Part shown: in pieces, positions 31,525 through 38,633 of the stretch
Layout of the letters: the number at the start of each line of letters is the position of its first letter
How positions within the stretch are numbered: the first letter of the stretch is position 1
Assembly (NCBI GenBank): GCA_015058575.1
Contig: SVBZ01000013.1
Location: 1-46,373 of the forward strand
Reading direction: 5' to 3'
Source of the DNA: Pseudoselenomonas ruminantium
GTDB lineage: Bacteria > Bacillota > Negativicutes > Selenomonadales > Selenomonadaceae
Length of the DNA stretch: 46,373 nt
The notes under the pieces: model-generated
What the model was told of the DNA's origin: nothing
What the model saw: the letters and a program-made list of their open reading frames with translations, nothing else
The model's database searches: none
Program-made: the position numbers and the translations under genes

Positions 31525-32253
31525 ATGTTGGAATTGAAGAACATTTCCTTCCATGTCACAGAGGGGAACAGTCAGGTGGATATCATCCAGGATTTGAGCC
31601 TCACCGTTGACAATCGGAAGTTCGTGGTTATCACAGGGCCAAATGGTAGCGGTAAATCTACGCTGGCTAAAATCATTGCGGGCATTGAGCAGCCCACTTC
31701 CGGTCAGATTTTACTGGATGGCGAAGATATTACGCATAAGAGCATTACGGAAAGAGCTCAAATGGGCATCAGCTTTGCTTTCCAGCAGCCCGTGCGTTTC
31801 CGTGGCCTTCAGGTCATCGATCTTTTGCGGTTGGCTGCGGGGAAAAAGATTTCCCATATCAAAGCCTGCGACTATCTTTCTGAGGTAGGACTCTGTGCCA
31901 ATGACTATCTTAACCGCGAGGTGAACAGCTCCCTGTCTGGCGGTGAGCTCAAGCGCATCGAGATTGCTACCATTCTGGCCCGCAAGACCAATCTTTCCAT
32001 TTTCGATGAGCCAGAGGCGGGCATTGACCTTTGGAGCTTCCAGAACCTGATCCGCATCTTCGAAAAAATGCGGGCGGAGATTGAGGACAGCTCGATTATC
32101 ATCATCTCTCATCAGGAACGCATCCTGCAGATTGCCGATGAGATCATCGTGCTGGCCGACGGCCGCGTGCAGGAACACGGTGCGGGCAAAGACATCCTGC
32201 CGAAAATCATGGACACGGAAGTCAGTATGCCGATGTGCAGGAAGTTTCAGTAA
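31525..32253 (+). CDS. SufC-like ABC ATPase of a two-gene Fe-S assembly (SufBC/SMS-type) system
   Basis: 242 residues, soluble ATPase. Walker A is G-P-N-G-S-G-K-S-T, the Q-loop F-A-F-Q-Q-P-V-R-F, the signature L-S-G-G-E-L-K-R-I-E, Walker B L-S-I-F-D-E-P-E-A-G-I-D, and the switch histidine I-S-H-Q-E. The E-P-E-A-G-I-D variant in place of E-P-T-S-A-L-D and the E-L-K-R-x-E signature are hallmarks of SufC rather than of transporters. With the SufB-like partner 12 bases downstream it forms a minimal two-protein scaffold as in archaea and many anaerobes. No SufD, SufS, SufU or SufE is adjacent. It has its own promoter. Confidence 0.85.
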   Translation: MLELKNISFHVTEGNSQVDIIQDLSLTVDNRKFVVITGPNGSGKSTLAKIIAGIEQPTSGQILLDGEDITHKSITERAQMGISFAFQQPVRFRGLQVIDLLRLAAGKKISHIKACDYLSEVGLCANDYLNREVNSSLSGGELKRIEIATILARKTNLSIFDEPEAGIDLWSFQNLIRIFEKMRAEIEDSSIIIISHQERILQIADEIIVLADGRVQEHGAGKDILPKIMDTEVSMPMCRKFQ

Positions 32254-32265
32254 GAGGGAGGCCGC

Positions 32266-33195
32266 ATGATGTTAAAGATGGATGAAATACAGAAAAGACT
32301 GCTGCTCGAGGTCGCTGATCTTCACGATGTCCCGATGGGGGCTTATAATCTGCGGGCCAATGGTAAGTCTGTGGGCCGCAGCAGCAGTGCCAATATTGAA
32401 ATCACTCCCAAGGAAGATGGCTCTGGCATTGATATCCATATCAAGCCTGGTACCAAGAATGAAAGCGTGCATATTCCTGTCGTCATGAGCGAAAGCGGTA
32501 TGAAGGAAACGGTGTACAATGACTTTTATATCGGTGAGGGTGCTGATGTGGTAATCGTGGCAGGCTGCGGCATTGACAACTGTGGTACCCAGGATTCAGA
32601 ACATGACGGCGTGCATCGCTTTTTCGTAGGGGAGAATGCCAAGGTCAAGTATGTGGAAAAACATTACGGCTCCGGTGATGGCATGGGGCAGCGTATCTTG
32701 AATCCGGTTACGGAAGTGACCATGGATGCGGGCAGCTCCATGGAGATGGAAATGGTGCAGATCAAGGGCGTGGATTCTACCAGCCGCACGACCCGGGCCA
32801 ATCTCAAGGCAGATGCCAGCCTCATTGTGCGGGAGCGCTTGATGACCCATGGCAAGCAGTATGCCTATAGCGAATATGAAGTCTCCTTGGATGGCGAAAA
32901 TGCCAGTGCTGATGTAGTGTCCCGCGGCGTAGCCAAAGATAAGTCCTATCAGAAGCTGGATTTGCGTATTGTGGGCAATGCTGCCTGCCATGGACATACG
33001 GAGTGTGACTCCATCATCATGGATGAAGGCCGGATATTGGCAGTGCCATCCTTGGAAGCCAATGATGTGGATGCCATGCTGGTGCACGAGGCCGCCATTG
33101 GCAAGATTGCTGGGGACCAGCTTATCAAATTGATGACTTTGGGACTGACGGAAAAAGAAGCGGAAGAACAGATTGTCAATGGTTTCTTGAAATAA
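32266..33195 (+). CDS. SufB/SufD-like scaffold protein of the two-gene Fe-S assembly system
   Basis: 309 residues, clearly shorter than classical SufB (about 470). It has the beta-helix core of the family: D-F-Y-I-G-E-G-A-D-V-V-I-V-A-G-C-G-I near residues 85-105, then K-V-K-Y-V-E-K-H-Y-G, and the C-terminal H-E-A-A-I-G-K-I-A-G-D-Q-L with the conserved His-Glu segment, then L-G-L-T-E-K-E-A-E. Shortened SufB proteins paired with SufC are typical of the minimal SMS/SufBC systems of anaerobes. AGAGGGAGG precedes two adjacent ATG codons (32266, 32269). Placement beside haem- and flavin-containing redox genes may be chance, since Fe-S assembly is general housekeeping. Confidence 0.82.
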   Translation: MMLKMDEIQKRLLLEVADLHDVPMGAYNLRANGKSVGRSSSANIEITPKEDGSGIDIHIKPGTKNESVHIPVVMSESGMKETVYNDFYIGEGADVVIVAGCGIDNCGTQDSEHDGVHRFFVGENAKVKYVEKHYGSGDGMGQRILNPVTEVTMDAGSSMEMEMVQIKGVDSTSRTTRANLKADASLIVRERLMTHGKQYAYSEYEVSLDGENASADVVSRGVAKDKSYQKLDLRIVGNAACHGHTECDSIIMDEGRILAVPSLEANDVDAMLVHEAAIGKIAGDQLIKLMTLGLTEKEAEEQIVNGFLK

Positions 33196-33208
33196 GAGGT
33201 ATGAAGCG

Positions 33209-33236
33209 TTGACAAAAAAGGAAAAAACATTATAAT
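33209..33236 (+). promoter_or_regulatory. Promoter of the marR-hlyD-permease-uspA operon
   Basis: TTGACA (33209-33214), 16 bases, TATAAT (33231-33236), directly followed by the palindromic operator at 33240. Confidence 0.82.
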
Positions 33237-33239
33237 ACA

Positions 33240-33257
33240 TAGTTAGCAAGCTAATTA
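33240..33257 (+). promoter_or_regulatory. Probable MarR operator at its own promoter
   Basis: TAGTTAGCAAGCTAATTA is a near-perfect palindrome (TTAGC-AA-GCTAA core) placed just after the -10 box, the typical position for MarR autorepression. A related sequence sits at 33783-33804 before the hlyD-like gene. Confidence 0.68.
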
Positions 33258-33274
33258 TTACAGTGGAGAAAATC

Positions 33275-33760
33275 ATGAAACGGGAAATGGTACCTACTTT
33301 TGCAGAATTGGAACGGCATAAGAAATTGGTGCCGGAGATAAATCCGGCAGCAGTTATTGCCATGCTGGGCATCAAGACAGCCAGCGAGGATATCCAGCAG
33401 TCCATTTTGGATGTCCTTCAGCGGGACTATCAACTGTCAGAGGGCAAATTTTGCGCACTGGTGGTACTCCATCAGTATGGGAAAGAGGGCATCGCGCCTT
33501 CGCTGTTGGCGGCTAAAGTAGGGGTAACCCGGGCTACGATCAGCAATATGCTGCAGCGGATGGAGCGGGATGGCATGATAAATATCCGTCCGGCAGCGCA
33601 GGATGGCCGGGCCAAGGTGGTAAGCCTGACAAAGAAGGGCTTTGACTTTATGGAGGAAATCCTGCCGCCGCATTATCTGCGGGTCAGTAAACTGATGGAA
33701 AAATTGACGGAAGCAGAGCAGAAAGAGCTCATTATGCTGTTGGAAAAATTAAGTGCCTAA
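33275..33760 (+). CDS. MarR-family transcriptional regulator
   Basis: 161 residues with the winged-helix core from about residue 60: L-S-E-G-K-F-C-A-L-V-V-L, then S-L-L-A-A-K-V-G-V-T-R-A-T-I-S-N as recognition helix region, and the wing D-G-R-A-K-V-V-S-L-T-K-K-G. These are strong MarR features. It is usually a homodimer whose DNA binding is released by small aromatic or lipophilic compounds, which would fit this phenolic region. ATG 33275 with GTGGAGA upstream is preferred to GTG 33263. It heads an operon with an HlyD-type protein, an ABC-2 permease and UspA. Its stop codon forms the three-base loop of a hairpin. Confidence 0.85.
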   Translation: MKREMVPTFAELERHKKLVPEINPAAVIAMLGIKTASEDIQQSILDVLQRDYQLSEGKFCALVVLHQYGKEGIAPSLLAAKVGVTRATISNMLQRMERDGMINIRPAAQDGRAKVVSLTKKGFDFMEEILPPHYLRVSKLMEKLTEAEQKELIMLLEKLSA

Positions 33761-33775
33761 GGCACTTAATTTTAT
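33745..33775 (+). terminator. Hairpin across the marR stop codon, terminator or attenuator
   Basis: AAAATTAAGTGCC (33745-33757) and GGCACTTAATTTT (33761-33773) are perfect 13-base arms. The loop is exactly the stop codon TAA (33758-33760). It could limit readthrough from marR into the hlyD-like gene. Confidence 0.68.
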
Positions 33776-33782
33776 GTCTATA

Positions 33783-33804
33783 TAGTTAGCTAGTAAACTA
33801 ATTA
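33783..33804 (+). promoter_or_regulatory. Second MarR-type palindrome before the hlyD-like gene
   Basis: TAGTTAGCTAGTAAACTAATTA shares the flanks TAGTTAGC and CTAATTA with the site at 33240-33257 and holds the palindrome AGTTnnCTAGnnAACT. It sits 16 bases before ATG 33820. No clear promoter hexamers overlap it, so it may act on readthrough transcription or on a weak promoter. Confidence 0.5.
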
Positions 33805-33819
33805 AGGGGAGAATCGAGC

Positions 33820-34914
33820 ATGAACACAAAAGAAAAAGCCAAGCGCACGGGCATACTATTTATTGCCCTTCTGCTTATTGGTGGATTGGTACTGATGTAT
33901 ACGGGCAACGATGCCCTGGTCCTGGCTACGGAGAAAAAGGAAGGTATCCTTACGGCGGAACAAGTGAAGATGTCGTTTGATTCCGTTAGCGGCCGGTTGA
34001 TCAAAGAAGCTGTCAAAGAGGGCGACTATGTCAAAAAAGGCGATGTGATCATGGAGCTTGACTCCACGGATACGGATCTTTCCATTGCCAAATTGAAGAC
34101 CCAGATTGCCCAGATGGAAGCGCAGATTGCCTCCACCAGTGGTACACAGGGCATAAACTATCTTAAAGCCGATACGGATGAAAGTCAGAACAACCGCGGC
34201 ATAGATCAGCAGCAGGCTGCGGTGCAGTCTGCCCGTGTGACGCTGAAAAATGCCCAGCTTGACTATAACCGCAAGGCTGCACTGCTGGCGGCTGGTGCTA
34301 TTGCCCAGTCGCAGCTCGACGATGCAGAAATGGCGCTCAATGTGGCCCAGGCCAATGTCGAACAGCAAAACCAGCTGCTGAATAAATTGACGGCTGGTAC
34401 CAATGGCAGCGGCACAGACTCTATCGCGCAGGAACGCATGGCTGCTGCCAATATGGCCAATGATGTAGAATCCCTGCGCCAGCAGAAGGCAGCGCTCGAA
34501 GTGCAGTTGAAAGAGCTGGAAGTGGCTAAGGAACGTTTGACCTTGCGTGCCCCGGAAGATGGCAAAATCCTTAAAGTGCTGGCGAAGGAAGGGGAGATGA
34601 TTTCTCCATCCACTCCAGTGGTACTGCTCGAAAGCAGCCGCAGCTACTATGATATTTATGTCAGCGAAAAGCAGGCCGCGCATTTATCTGAGGGTATGGA
34701 GATTACCGGTACCACAGTGGCTGGTGACAAGAAGGTCACGGGCACTGTGCGGCTTTTGACGCAGGCACCGGGTTTTGCCGATTTGAAGCAATCCCGGGAA
34801 AAAGGGCAGTCGGATTTATCGGCCTTCCAGGTGCGTATTTATGTGGACAAGCAGGAGGGTATCCTGCCGGGCATGACCATTGGGGTGAGCGATAGTGCAT
34901 TATCTAAGAGATGA
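33820..34914 (+). CDS. HlyD/EmrA-type membrane fusion (periplasmic adaptor) protein
   Basis: 364 residues: one N-terminal membrane anchor (about 10-27), the lipoyl-like half V-S-G-R-L-I-K-E-A-V-K-E-G-D-Y-V-K-K-G-D near residues 60-80, a long alpha-hairpin coiled coil (about 85-230, rich in Ala, Gln and Leu), the second lipoyl half R-A-P-E-D-G-K-I-L, and a beta-barrel domain. Such adaptors bridge an inner-membrane exporter to an outer-membrane channel. The permease gene overlaps its end by 20 bases. MarR control suggests export of a toxic small molecule, perhaps phenolics. No outer-membrane TolC-like gene is in the window. Confidence 0.85.
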   Translation: MNTKEKAKRTGILFIALLLIGGLVLMYTGNDALVLATEKKEGILTAEQVKMSFDSVSGRLIKEAVKEGDYVKKGDVIMELDSTDTDLSIAKLKTQIAQMEAQIASTSGTQGINYLKADTDESQNNRGIDQQQAAVQSARVTLKNAQLDYNRKAALLAAGAIAQSQLDDAEMALNVAQANVEQQNQLLNKLTAGTNGSGTDSIAQERMAAANMANDVESLRQQKAALEVQLKELEVAKERLTLRAPEDGKILKVLAKEGEMISPSTPVVLLESSRSYYDIYVSEKQAAHLSEGMEITGTTVAGDKKVTGTVRLLTQAPGFADLKQSREKGQSDLSAFQVRIYVDKQEGILPGMTIGVSDSALSKR

Positions 34915-36079
34915 AATAAAGTTTTTATTTTCTGGTCAGGGGATGCCTTATGAAAAAGTCTGCCTTATGGTGGCCATGGTCATCACGGTCATCATGTCAG
35001 TGCTGCTAAGTGGCAACATTGCGAAAGATGCTAAGGTTGCTGTTATCGATTTGGATAACTCGGCGTATTCGCGTGAATTGATCAACCATATTGAGGCGTC
35101 TGAGTTTATGAAAGTCACGGCGGTGCTGAATACGCCGCAGGACCCTAAGGATTTATTCTATCAGGATAAGGCGGTAGCGGTGGTCTATTTTCCGCAAGGA
35201 TTGGAAAAAGCCCGCTATACCGGTGTGGCAGCTAACATTGGTGTGTTCTACGATAATACCAGCTCTGCCGCTACCAGCAATATCAAGGAAGCTCTTAATG
35301 AAATCGTGGGGCTGGATAATGCGGCGGCCAATGGCGATATAGGCAGCACCAATGACACCCTGCATGGCCAGCTCAGCCTGGCTTCCCGCAATCTGTTCAA
35401 TCCGCAGGATTCCAAGGACAACGGAGAGACCTTAGGTTTTTTGCTGTTCTTTGGCGCCATGTTCTTTACTTTTGCCACGATTGGCATGATTCCGCGGCTG
35501 CGGCTTAGCCATCAGCTGGATGAAGTGCTGCTTAATGGCACGCCCTGGGATTTGCTGATCCGCCTAGTGCCTTATGGGTTTTGCCTGTTGGTTTCCTGGG
35601 TGGTAGGTCTGGCGGTGCTGCGCGTCTGGGGGGACTTGACTTTTTCGGGAAGCTTGTTGACTTTTATTTTCGTTCAGCTTTTCTTGATTCCCACGATTGG
35701 CGCGCTGTCCCTGTTCTTTGGCTGGACGGCAGCCAATCCGGGCATTGCGTCAAGCCGTATGATTCTCTTCATTCCCGGCGGCTTTATCTTCGGTGGTATG
35801 ACGGCACCGACAACTTTCTTTGCTGATTGGGTGGTAAAATTCAGCCATGTGTTTCCGCTGACCTGGGAGTTTCATTTCCAGCGGGATATCATCGCTCGAG
35901 GCGCGGGGATTGGGGATATTTCCCAGCTTTTTGGCGCCTTCCTCGTTTACATGGGAATTGTAGGCATCCTGTTCTGTCTGCGGTTCTATGCGTCCCGCAA
36001 GGAGCTTTTGACCAAACAGGCAGAGGCGGAGCGCCAGCATAAGCAGATGGCAGTCCTTGCCCGGGAACTGGCAGAATAG
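34895..36079 (+). CDS. ABC-2 type transport permease
   Basis: 394 residues with one membrane helix near residues 25-42, a large extracytoplasmic region (about 45-185, with V-A-V-I-D-L-D-N-S-A-Y-S-R typical of YhhJ/YhgE-type ABC-2 permeases), then five helices from about 190 to 370 with G-F-L-L-F-F-G-A-M-F-F-T-F and I-P-G-G-F-I-F-G-G-M-T-A-P. The start ATG lies within the end of the adaptor gene. ABC-2 permeases need an ATPase, but none is encoded in this operon or in the next genes, so it must use one from elsewhere or work differently. It is followed after 11 bases by the uspA gene. Confidence 0.8.
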   Translation: MHYLRDEIKFLFSGQGMPYEKVCLMVAMVITVIMSVLLSGNIAKDAKVAVIDLDNSAYSRELINHIEASEFMKVTAVLNTPQDPKDLFYQDKAVAVVYFPQGLEKARYTGVAANIGVFYDNTSSAATSNIKEALNEIVGLDNAAANGDIGSTNDTLHGQLSLASRNLFNPQDSKDNGETLGFLLFFGAMFFTFATIGMIPRLRLSHQLDEVLLNGTPWDLLIRLVPYGFCLLVSWVVGLAVLRVWGDLTFSGSLLTFIFVQLFLIPTIGALSLFFGWTAANPGIASSRMILFIPGGFIFGGMTAPTTFFADWVVKFSHVFPLTWEFHFQRDIIARGAGIGDISQLFGAFLVYMGIVGILFCLRFYASRKELLTKQAEAERQHKQMAVLARELAE

Positions 36080-36090
36080 GAGATGATTTT

Positions 36091-36609
36091 GTGGAAAAGA
36101 CGGAACTGACAAGTCAAATGGATACAGCAGGGCTGATTGAGGAAATAAAAAAGCGGCCACAACAAAAAATTAAGTGTGACCGCATTCTTTTGCCTACGGA
36201 TGGCTCCGGTCAGGCTTTTAAGGCTGCACGAGAGGCCATTCAGCTGGCAGCCGCGACGCAGGCGGAAATCACGCTGCTGATGGTCGTGGACTACAATCAA
36301 AACGTGGCGGCTTTTGAGCAGGTAAGCCTTAGCGGCTATGTGCCAGCAGAATTGAAAATTGCAGCCTATCAATTCCTGGCTGACCTGATGCATGTAATCC
36401 CCAGTGAAATCCACGCGCATACGCGCGTGGAAGTAGGCAGCCCTGGCGAGGTAATCGTAAGTGTGGCTGAGGAAGAGGAAAGCGATCTGATCGTCATGGG
36501 CTCCCATGGTTTCGGTACTTTCCGCAGCATCATCCAGGGAAGCGTGTCCCGCTTTGTCACACAGTATGCAACATGTCCTGTGCTGCTGTGCAAGGGCATG
36601 CCGGAGTGA
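36091..36609 (+). CDS. Universal stress protein, UspA family
   Basis: 172 residues, a single Usp domain of alpha/beta fold from about residue 30: R-I-L-L-P-T-D-G-S-G-Q-A-F-K-A-A at the start and, near the end, D-L-I-V-M-G-S-H-G-F-G-T-F-R, which is the ATP-binding G-x2-G-x9-G-S/T type motif, followed by G-S-V-S-R-F-V. The start is GTG 36091, with AGGAGA upstream. It closes the marR operon and converges on padR with a gap of only 17 bases. In Lactobacillus plantarum a universal stress protein (Usp1) has been reported to inactivate PadR, so this neighbour is a good candidate partner. Its first codons hold a CTGACAAGTCAA palindrome. Confidence 0.87.
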   Translation: MEKTELTSQMDTAGLIEEIKKRPQQKIKCDRILLPTDGSGQAFKAAREAIQLAAATQAEITLLMVVDYNQNVAAFEQVSLSGYVPAELKIAAYQFLADLMHVIPSEIHAHTRVEVGSPGEVIVSVAEEEESDLIVMGSHGFGTFRSIIQGSVSRFVTQYATCPVLLCKGMPE

Positions 36610-36626
36610 ACACCAACGAAAGCAGC

Positions 36627-37178
36627 TTAATTATTTTTAGGAAGTTTTTCTAATTCCTGATGCAGCCAGGCAAGGCGCTGCTTTTCCCGCAGGATAGCTT
36701 GCTCCAGGATGCAACGGTGGCCAAAGTGTTTTTTTCGTTCATGTTCATCAGCGAATAGCAGCTGCCAACGGGTTTGCAGGTATTGGTATTTTTCCTCGTG
36801 CCGGGCGATTTCTTCTTGGAAAAGCCGGGTAACCAGCGGATTATCAGCGGAATCCAGCAGATACAGTTTCATCGTGAATTCATCGCGGGTTGGAACCAAT
36901 GGATTCAAGGATTCAGCCATCCAGGCGGACAGAAGTTTCTGTCCGCCTTTTGTGATCTGGTAGAATTTTTTTTCGAGCTTTTTGCCGACAAGTTCTGTGC
37001 GTGAGGAAATCAAACCGTCTGCCTCCATGCGCCGCAGCTCGGGGTAAATCTGGCTGTGGTTCGAGTACCAGAAGTCACCGAGTTCTTCTTCAAATAATTT
37101 CTTGATATCGTAGCCTGCCAGTTCTTCACGGTTCAGCAGGCCCAGGATGATATATTTCAGTACATTTTTTTGTGCCAT
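36627..37178 (-). CDS. padR: PadR-family transcriptional repressor of the phenolic acid response
   Basis: 183 residues. The N-terminal winged helix is a clear PadR domain: Y-I-I-L-G-L-L-N-R-E-E-L-A-G-Y-D-I-K-K near residues 8-26, then F-W-Y-S-N-H-S-Q-I-Y-P-E-L-R-R-M-E-A, and a wing with K-K-F-Y-Q-I-T-K-G-G. The C-terminal half is the helical dimerisation domain of the long PadR subfamily (that of B. subtilis PadR). It should repress padC until phenolic acids appear. ATG 37178 has GAGGAG upstream; the longer frame to 37223 lacks support. A PadR-type box at 37241-37256 covers the region of its own -35, so autoregulation is likely. It is divergent from the esterase gene. Confidence 0.88.
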   Translation of the reverse strand: MAQKNVLKYIILGLLNREELAGYDIKKLFEEELGDFWYSNHSQIYPELRRMEADGLISSRTELVGKKLEKKFYQITKGGQKLLSAWMAESLNPLVPTRDEFTMKLYLLDSADNPLVTRLFQEEIARHEEKYQYLQTRWQLLFADEHERKKHFGHRCILEQAILREKQRLAWLHQELEKLPKNN

Positions 37179-37240
37179 AGTTATTAACAGCTCCTCGCTA
37201 CTTATCTGCAAATAGTATAACATAGTTTAAGAAGATAAAC

Positions 37241-37256
37241 ATGTATTCTTTTACAT
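37241..37256 (+). promoter_or_regulatory. PadR-type operator between padR and the esterase gene
   Basis: ATGTATTCTTTTACAT fits ATGT-N8-ACAT. It lies 4 bases before the esterase -35 and about 20 bases upstream of a padR -10 (TATACT on the minus strand, 37219-37214). It can therefore serve both divergent promoters. Confidence 0.75.
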
Positions 37257-37260
37257 GGTA

Positions 37261-37289
37261 TTGACAAGTCAAGAAATAGAGTCTATGAT
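37261..37289 (+). promoter_or_regulatory. Esterase gene promoter
   Basis: TTGACA (37261-37266), 17 bases, TATGAT (37284-37289). The -35 is the start of the exact palindrome TTGACAAGTCAA. Geometry relative to the two boxes is the same as at padC. Confidence 0.82.
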
Positions 37290-37304
37290 AACAATATCAC
37301 TACT

Positions 37305-37320
37305 ATGTAAATAAATACAT
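37305..37320 (+). promoter_or_regulatory. PadR-type operator downstream of the esterase -10
   Basis: ATGTAAATAAATACAT, identical to the boxes at 27038 and 28451, begins 15 bases after the -10 and 64 bases after the start of the upstream box, exactly as at padC. Confidence 0.82.
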
Positions 37321-37351
37321 AATACTAATGGTGAAAGCAGGAGGTTATACA

Positions 37352-38461
37352 ATGAGAGCTGGAAAATTACGGAAGCTGTCTGTGACGGTATTGCTGTCTC
37401 TGGCCATGGCGGTGCCATTGACTGGTGGTTGTTGTGAAGCCGCAGATAAGTCAGAGAATCTTATCGATATGCAGCCGACCTATCGGGATGTGGTGGTCGC
37501 CAATGTGCAAAACGATAATGGTGCATCGCGTCAGCTGCGGATGAATGTTTTTGTACCGCCTAAAGCCAAGGAAGGAAAAGTTCCCGTGCTAGTGTTTGTG
37601 CATGGCGGCGGCTGGGCCAAAGGTACCTATGAGGGGGATGATGCCAAGCAGAAAGTGGCTGATTCGGCAAAGAGTGGTAACAATGCCTTGATGGCGCAGG
37701 ATAATAATTCATCCTATAAGATATTCAAGGATGTGCTGAATCATGGGATTGCCTTTGTTTCGGTAGATTACCGGCTGAATAGTGAAGCTGCTTTTCCTGC
37801 ACAGATTTATGATGTGAAGGCGGCGGTTCGCTTTGTTCGTGCGCATGCAGCAGAGTATGGACTGGATTCTGAGCGGATAGCTATTGCTGGCACTTCGGCA
37901 GGGGCTCATCTGGCAGCGGAACTTGCGGTGACTAATGGGAACAAAGCCTTGGAAGGTGATGAAGGTGGCAATCTGGAATACAGCAGTGGTGTAAAAGCCT
38001 GCGTAGATTATTATGGGCCAACGAATCTTTTGACTATGGCACCTGAGATGAATCCGTCACTGGAGGCTCCGGATAAGGCAGCGGAAACCCATGATTCTGT
38101 CCGGGCTAATGAGTCCATCCTGCTGGGCTTTACTGGTAAAGGACAGGGTGTGGGAACTCTGCGCAAGATTGCTGAAGCCAACGATACGGCTTCCCCTTAT
38201 TGGCATATGGTAGAAAAGGCTAAACTGGCAAGTCCTGTCTATCAGGTAACCAAAGATGCACCGCCGTTCTTTATCGCCCATGGTGGTCATGATTCACTGG
38301 TTCCCATCCAGCAGAGTCTCAGTTTGCAGAAGGCGTTGACTGATGCCGGGGTGGAAAATCTGTTCGTTTGCAATTCACAGGCTCCGCACGGCTATCAGGG
38401 TGACGATACCAACAAGGCCATGATGCGATGGCTCTGCCGTCAGCTGGGAGTAAAGTATTGA
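37352..38461 (+). CDS. Exported alpha/beta-hydrolase esterase, candidate hydroxycinnamoyl (feruloyl/chlorogenate) esterase
   Basis: 369 residues with an N-terminal signal (R-A-G-K-L-R-K-L, a hydrophobic stretch, and G-G-C-C-E-A-A near 26-32; either a lipobox or an A-x-A type cut). The oxyanion motif is H84-G-G-G-W, the nucleophile S182 in A-G-T-S-A-G-A-H-L-A, with D314 in G-G-H-D-S and H346 in P-H-G-Y completing the triad. This is the carboxylesterase/BD-FAE group. ATG 37352 has AGGAGG well placed; the upstream ATG 37328 is weaker. Its promoter matches padC base for base in layout, so it is probably induced by phenolic acids. That makes release of ferulate, coumarate or caffeate from plant esters the best guess for its job; substrate specificity cannot be read. 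Confidence 0.82.
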   Translation: MRAGKLRKLSVTVLLSLAMAVPLTGGCCEAADKSENLIDMQPTYRDVVVANVQNDNGASRQLRMNVFVPPKAKEGKVPVLVFVHGGGWAKGTYEGDDAKQKVADSAKSGNNALMAQDNNSSYKIFKDVLNHGIAFVSVDYRLNSEAAFPAQIYDVKAAVRFVRAHAAEYGLDSERIAIAGTSAGAHLAAELAVTNGNKALEGDEGGNLEYSSGVKACVDYYGPTNLLTMAPEMNPSLEAPDKAAETHDSVRANESILLGFTGKGQGVGTLRKIAEANDTASPYWHMVEKAKLASPVYQVTKDAPPFFIAHGGHDSLVPIQQSLSLQKALTDAGVENLFVCNSQAPHGYQGDDTNKAMMRWLCRQLGVKY

Positions 38462-38471
38462 ATATAAAAGC

Positions 38472-38520
38472 GTCATTTTCTTATCGACGGATTTTATCCG
38501 GTAAGAAAATGACGTTTTTT
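38472..38520 (+). terminator. Terminator after the esterase gene
   Basis: CGTCATTTTCTTA (38472-38484) pairs perfectly with TAAGAAAATGACG (38503-38515), with a second small stem CGGAT/ATCCG inside the loop, followed by TTTTT. Confidence 0.88.
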
Positions 38521-38567
38521 ATATGCTGGTTTTGCTAAAACCAAAACTAAATTTACAAAAATTACAT

Positions 38568-38595
38568 TTGACAAAATTAAAATCAATGCTATAAT
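38568..38595 (+). promoter_or_regulatory. Promoter of the thiol redox/peroxidase operon
   Basis: TTGACA (38568-38573), 16 bases, TATAAT (38590-38595), in an A/T-rich stretch. No PerR box was clearly identified. Confidence 0.75.
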
Positions 38596-38633
38596 AAAAC
38601 CATAAGATTTTTACGAGGAAAGAAGGAGGTATT

